Assembly (NCBI GenBank): GCA_031258915.1
Contig: JAIRMD010000056.1
Location: 1 to 7,377 of the forward strand
DNA from: Prevotellaceae bacterium
GTDB taxonomy: Bacteria; Bacteroidota; Bacteroidia; Bacteroidales; UBA932
Direction: 5' to 3'
Length of the DNA stretch: 7,377 bases
Shown: positions 5,405-7,377 of the stretch, in pieces
How the letters are laid out: each line of letters starts with the position of its first letter
Position numbering within the stretch: the stretch's first letter is position 1
Made by a program: the position numbers and the translations under genes
Notes under the pieces: model-generated
The model's input: only the letters and a program-made list of their open reading frames with translations
Told to the model about the DNA's origin: nothing
Database searches by the model: none

Positions 5405-5420
5405 CATTCCTAACGGAATG
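5405..5420. repeat. Short palindrome CATTCC/GGAATG
   Basis: A 6-bp perfect stem (5405-5410 with 5415-5420) encloses TAAC. It uses the same stem as the hairpin at 5369-5383, 15-20 bp away, and looks like a partial third unit of the same repeat family. It is followed by an A-run on the + strand, so it is not a + strand terminator. Confidence 0.65.
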
Positions 5421-5541
5421 AAAAAACACAGAAGCATTGATTTTCATTGATTTGTAAAAACAATGATTATCGTAGAATTATCATATTCAATGAATTAAAC
5501 AACTTACAGAAAAGGTTGGATTCCTAATTTAAAGTAGGGTT

Positions 5542-7125
5542 ATGTCAGATATAAAAGTAAGCGAAGTTTCCGAGATTCTAAAGCGTCAGCTGGAGAATAT
5601 CGACGTCAAGCTGGAGTTTGACGAGGTGGGCGTTGTGCTTCAGGTTAGCGACGGCGTAGCGCGTATTTACGGGCTTGCCAACGCTGAGGCCAACGAGCTG
5701 CTCGAGTTTCAGGGTGGCATGATGGGCGTGGTGATGAACCTCGAAGAAGATAACGTTGGCGCGGTGCTGCTGGGCTCCACCGACCGCATTAAGGAGGGTT
5801 TTTCGGTGCGCCGCACGGGGAAAATTGCCTCCATAAGCGTTGGCGAGGGCATGCTGGGCAGGGTTATCGACCCGCTGGGCGAGCCGCTCGACGGCAAGGG
5901 CGCCATTACCGGCAACCGCCTGCGGATGCCGCTGGAGCGCAAAGCGCCGGGGGTAATCTACCGCCAGCCCGTAAACCAGCCGCTGCAAACGGGCCTAAAG
6001 GCCGTTGACGCGATGATACCCATCGGGCGCGGGCAGCGCGAGCTTATCATCGGCGACCGCCAAACCGGAAAAACCAGCATTGCGCTGGACGCCATCATCA
6101 ACCAGCGCGAGGGCTACCTCAACGGCGACCCCGTTTACTGCATATACGTTGCCATAGGGCAAAAAGGCTCTACGGTGGCCTCCATCGTCAACACGCTGCA
6201 CGAAAAGGGGGCGCTGGACTACACCGTAGTGGTGGTGGCTACCGCCGCCGACCCCGCCGCCATGCAGTACTTTGCGCCCTTTGCGGGAACAGCCATCGGC
6301 GAATACTTCCGCGATACGGGGCGGCACGCTCTGGTGGTTTACGACGACCTGTCGAAGCAAGCGGTGGCCTACCGCGAGGTGTCGCTCATCCTGCGCCGTC
6401 CGTCGGGGCGGGAGGCCTATCCGGGAGATATTTTCTACCTCCACTCCCGCCTGCTGGAGCGCGCTGCGCGCATAAACACCCAGCAGGAGGTTGCCGAAAA
6501 AATGAACGACTTGCCCGAAAGCCTTCAAGGCAAGGTGAAGGGCGGCGGGTCGCTCACGGCGCTGCCCATCATCGAAACGCAGGCAGGCGACGTGTCGGCA
6601 TACATCCCCACCAACGTGATTTCCATTACCGACGGGCAAATCTTCCTCGAAAACGACCTGTTTAATCAGGGCGTTCGCCCTGCCATCAACGTGGGTATTT
6701 CGGTGTCGCGCGTGGGCGGCAATGCCCAGATCAAGGCCATGAAAAAGGTGGCGGGGACGCTCAAGATAGATCAGGCGCAGTACCGCGAGCTGGAGGCGTT
6801 TACAAAATTCGGCAGCGACATCGACCCCGTAACGGCGTTTACCATAGACAAGGGGCAAAAGAATACCCAGCTGCTCATACAGCCGCAGTACCAGCCCATA
6901 CCGGTAGAGAAGCAGGTTGCCGTGCTCTACTGCGGAACGCACGGGCTGCTGCGCAGCCTCAAGGCCGAGCAGGTACCGGAGTTTGAAAAGCTGTTTGTGG
7001 ATATTCTGGAGGCGCAGCACAGGGAGGATATTCTTGATTCGATAAAAAGGGGTGTCCTTGACGATAACGTAACGAGCGCCATTGAAAAAGTTGCGGCGGA
7101 GGTCGCGAAATCTATTGAGAGGTAA
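5542..7125 (+). CDS. atpA: F1Fo ATP synthase subunit alpha (AtpA)
   Basis: This 527-residue subunit forms the F1 hexamer with beta and holds the non-catalytic nucleotide sites. The N-terminal region (about 1-25) contacts delta, a beta-barrel follows to about 95, and the nucleotide-binding domain carries the Walker A motif GDRQTGKT (171-178) and a Walker B region LVVYDD ending at D268-D269. The alpha/beta family signature PAINVGISVS occupies 380-389, and the next residue, R390 in SRVGG, is the expected arginine finger that reaches into the catalytic site of beta. The C-terminal helical domain is complete. The length agrees with Bacteroidota alpha subunits. The gene begins after a long repeat-bearing gap from atpH and is followed by another gene-free stretch, although atpG is its usual neighbour. 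Confidence 0.98.
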   Translation: MSDIKVSEVSEILKRQLENIDVKLEFDEVGVVLQVSDGVARIYGLANAEANELLEFQGGMMGVVMNLEEDNVGAVLLGSTDRIKEGFSVRRTGKIASISVGEGMLGRVIDPLGEPLDGKGAITGNRLRMPLERKAPGVIYRQPVNQPLQTGLKAVDAMIPIGRGQRELIIGDRQTGKTSIALDAIINQREGYLNGDPVYCIYVAIGQKGSTVASIVNTLHEKGALDYTVVVVATAADPAAMQYFAPFAGTAIGEYFRDTGRHALVVYDDLSKQAVAYREVSLILRRPSGREAYPGDIFYLHSRLLERAARINTQQEVAEKMNDLPESLQGKVKGGGSLTALPIIETQAGDVSAYIPTNVISITDGQIFLENDLFNQGVRPAINVGISVSRVGGNAQIKAMKKVAGTLKIDQAQYRELEAFTKFGSDIDPVTAFTIDKGQKNTQLLIQPQYQPIPVEKQVAVLYCGTHGLLRSLKAEQVPEFEKLFVDILEAQHREDILDSIKRGVLDDNVTSAIEKVAAEVAKSIER

Positions 7126-7137
7126 GAGCTAATACGG

Positions 7138-7161
7138 ATGCACTGGCGGACGCAAGTGCAT
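7138..7161 (+). other. Hairpin just downstream of atpA
   Basis: ATGCACT (7138-7144) pairs with AGTGCAT (7155-7161), with a further GCG/CGC pairing possible inside after one mismatch. It starts 12 bp after the atpA stop. It has no T-run after it, so it may be an mRNA 3'-end or processing structure rather than an intrinsic terminator. Confidence 0.4.
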
Positions 7162-7167
7162 AAAATG

Positions 7168-7200
7168 AAGTCAGGGAAGCACAAAGAGAAATACTGACTT
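7168..7200 (+). other. Inverted repeat AAGTCAG/CTGACTT
   Basis: A 7-bp perfect inverted repeat (7168-7174 with 7194-7200) encloses 19 bases. It follows the previous hairpin by 6 bp. No T-run follows, and its role is unknown. Confidence 0.35.
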
Positions 7201-7231
7201 ACTCAAGTTTCCCACCGTCGGAGCATGTGGA

Positions 7232-7248
7232 ACGTCCTGAAAGGACGT
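7232..7248. repeat. REP-like palindrome 1 (ACGTCCT, loop GAA)
   Basis: A perfect 7-bp stem, ACGTCCT with AGGACGT, encloses GAA. It shares the core CCT-GAA-AGG... layout with the palindrome at 7302-7320. Confidence 0.75.
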
Positions 7249-7259
7249 AATTTTCATCA

Positions 7260-7280
7260 CCGCAGGTCAACGACCTGCGG
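7260..7280. repeat. REP-like palindrome 2 (CCGCAGGTC, loop AAC)
   Basis: A perfect 9-bp stem, CCGCAGGTC with GACCTGCGG, encloses AAC. The whole unit is the exact reverse complement of 7355-7375. Confidence 0.85.
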
Positions 7281-7301
7281 AGGGAGATAGCCCCCACCGC
7301 C

Positions 7302-7320
7302 TCCTGCCTGAAAGGCAGGA
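7302..7320. repeat. REP-like palindrome 3 (TCCTGCCT, loop GAA)
   Basis: A perfect 8-bp stem, TCCTGCCT with AGGCAGGA, encloses GAA, the same loop as palindrome 1 with a different stem. Confidence 0.8.
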
Positions 7321-7354
7321 CTTCCGAGACGACGGTAAGCAACGGGTATGCGCT

Positions 7355-7375
7355 CCGCAGGTCGTTGACCTGCGG
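7355..7375. repeat. REP-like palindrome 4 (CCGCAGGTC, loop GTT)
   Basis: A perfect 9-bp stem encloses GTT. It is the exact reverse complement of palindrome 2, 95 bp away, so the pair lies head to head as in BIME-type REP doublets. Confidence 0.85.
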
Positions 7376-7377
7376 TT

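Larger units (their letters stand above)
5107..5541. other. 435-bp gene-free gap between atpH and atpA
   Basis: No credible gene is present. The left part (5107-5280) is AT-rich, with a tandem AATAAGGT (5177-5184, 5185-5192) and short segments able to pair alternately (5189-5194 with 5209-5214, or 5210-5214 with 5222-5226). The middle (5313-5420) holds palindromic repeats. The right part (5421-5541) is AT-rich and should contain the atpA start signals, possibly a separate promoter, but I found no convincing TTTG/TAnnTTTG pair. Confidence 0.7.
7126..7377. other. Gene-free, palindrome-rich region after atpA
   Basis: No gene is visible in these 252 bp. The first part has two hairpins (7138-7161 and 7168-7200) and the rest holds four perfect palindromes of a REP-like type. 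A short outer inverted repeat, ACCGTCG (7214-7220) with CGACGGT (7330-7336), encloses the first three palindromes. atpG, expected next in this phylum, must begin beyond the window if it is present here. Confidence 0.75.

Noticed and set aside
5995..7020. Long antisense open frame (341 codons) opposite atpA
   Set aside because: It mirrors the codon structure of a highly conserved GC-rich gene, shows no recognisable domain and is composed of low-complexity His/Arg/Val-rich sequence.
7204..7377. Possible CRISPR array after atpA
   Set aside because: The repeats are palindromes of differing sequence and orientation without regular spacers of equal length.

Overview
The window is most of the second half of a bacterial F1Fo ATP synthase locus on the + strand, in the order atpB (a), atpE (c), atpF (b), atpH (delta), atpA (alpha). 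The beta and epsilon genes are absent and would lie elsewhere. AtpB has a signal peptide and a roughly 100-residue periplasmic N-terminal region, and the accessory genes belong to families I know mainly from Bacteroidota. Together these point to Bacteroidota, probably Bacteroidales. This is an inference from gene content, not from a database search.

The locus is interrupted in several places where related genomes usually have adjacent atp genes. Between atpB and atpE there is a small alpha/beta hydrolase gene and about 190 bp of non-coding DNA. Between atpF and atpH there are 1.6 kb of accessory genes. These are a DUF3990-type putative ADP-ribosyltransferase with an extra C-terminal helical module, a DUF3791-type small protein that starts at TTG just after an A-rich heptamer repeat, and a DUF5618-type helical, HEPN-like protein. 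Between atpH and atpA lie 435 bp without a gene. After atpA there are at least 252 bp without a gene, so atpG, the expected next gene, is not in the window.

The most informative structure is a 95-bp direct repeat (3921-4015 and 4529-4623, 91 of 95 identical). It consists of the last codons of the DUF3791 gene plus the first 19 codons of atpH. The DUF5618 gene lies between the copies. The first copy therefore carries a truncated atpH (26 codons), and the second carries an orphan DUF3791 tail followed by the intact atpH. This looks like a cassette that entered, or was duplicated, by recombination at the DUF3791-atpH junction.

The intergenic gaps hold palindromic repeats. A two-hairpin element of 71-74 bp occurs once in the hydrolase-atpE gap and once, inverted, in the atpH-atpA gap. 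The two copies share a conserved TTCTACCG block, and one stem shows a compensatory base-pair change. A different set of four perfect palindromes, including an exact inverted pair, fills the DNA after atpA. These resemble REP/BIME-type repeats.

Functionally, the atp products make the Fo rotor and stator (a, c, b, delta) and a catalytic-hexamer subunit (alpha). The c subunit lacks the usual Na+ ligand set, so proton coupling is likely. The ADP-ribosyltransferase, DUF3791 and DUF5618 genes look like a toxin-antitoxin or defence-type module embedded among genes that are probably essential. That role is inferred.
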